Shown here one piece after another: positions 13,067 to 13,118 of a stretch of DNA of 13,118 nt. The stretch comes from Clostridia bacterium (GTDB lineage: Bacteria > Bacillota > Clostridia > Christensenellales > UBA1242). Under the pieces are notes generated by a model. That model was not told the DNA's origin. It saw nothing but the letters and a program-made list of their open reading frames with translations, and ran no database searches. The position numbers and the translations under genes are program-made. The first letter of the stretch is position 1. Every line of letters begins with the position of its first letter. The stretch is taken from NCBI GenBank assembly GCA_017399515.1, contig JAFQBZ010000153.1, positions 1 to 13,118 on the forward strand, read 5' to 3'.

Positions 13067-13118
13067 AAACTTAAGAGTTTGATTCTGGCTCAGGACGAAC
13101 GCTGGCGGTATGCTTAAG
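13067..13118 (+). rRNA. rrs: 16S ribosomal RNA, 5' end (partial)
   Basis: The stretch from 13074 matches the universal bacterial 16S start (AGAGTTTGATTCTGGCTCAG, then GACGAACGCTGGCGG). Aligning to E. coli position 8 places the mature 5' end at about 13067. The GGACGAACGCTGGCGGTATGC form is typical of Bacillota. The gene continues beyond the window. Confidence 0.97.

Overview
The window is AT-rich and compact. Most genes have AGGAGG-like ribosome binding sites, promoters are sigma-A type (TTGACA/TATAAT with 17-nt spacers), and short GC-rich hairpins followed by T runs act as terminators. With the start of the 16S rRNA gene at the right end, this points to a low-GC Bacillota, most likely an uncultured Clostridia-like lineage. 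I cannot place it more precisely from 52 bases of 16S. No mobile element, CRISPR array or tRNA gene is visible.

Layout. (1) 1-1326: a divergent glycolytic pair, the 5' end of class II fructose-bisphosphate aldolase (minus) and a complete NAD-dependent GAPDH (plus) with its terminator. (2) 1338-2579: a single-gene unit for a two-TM protein with a C-terminal zinc ribbon. (3) 2618-4574: a YtrA-type GntR repressor, an ABC ATPase and an ABC-2-like permease in one tight operon with a candidate operator over the -10 region. (4) 4605-5508: a short-chain dehydrogenase on the minus strand with its own promoter and terminator. (5) 5547-7044: a 470-residue protein that I do not recognise. (6) 7106-11147: a four-gene operon: zinc-ribbon/TM2-domain/coiled-coil protein, mnmA (tRNA 2-thiouridylase), a Nudix hydrolase and trpS, ending at a bidirectional terminator. 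(7) 11118-12633: a minus-strand two-gene operon from a perfect consensus promoter. Its first product resembles the ADP-ribosyltransferase fold and its second is an unknown helical protein. (8) 12738-13118: an rRNA operon start with two promoters that are near-copies 124 bp apart, a structured leader, and the 16S 5' end.

The core functions are central glycolysis, tRNA modification and charging, and rRNA synthesis. The accessory interest lies in the ART-like two-gene operon beside the rRNA operon, the unrecognised repeat-bearing 470-residue protein, two zinc-ribbon membrane proteins of unknown role, and the duplicated rRNA promoters whose predicted transcripts both begin with a hairpin.
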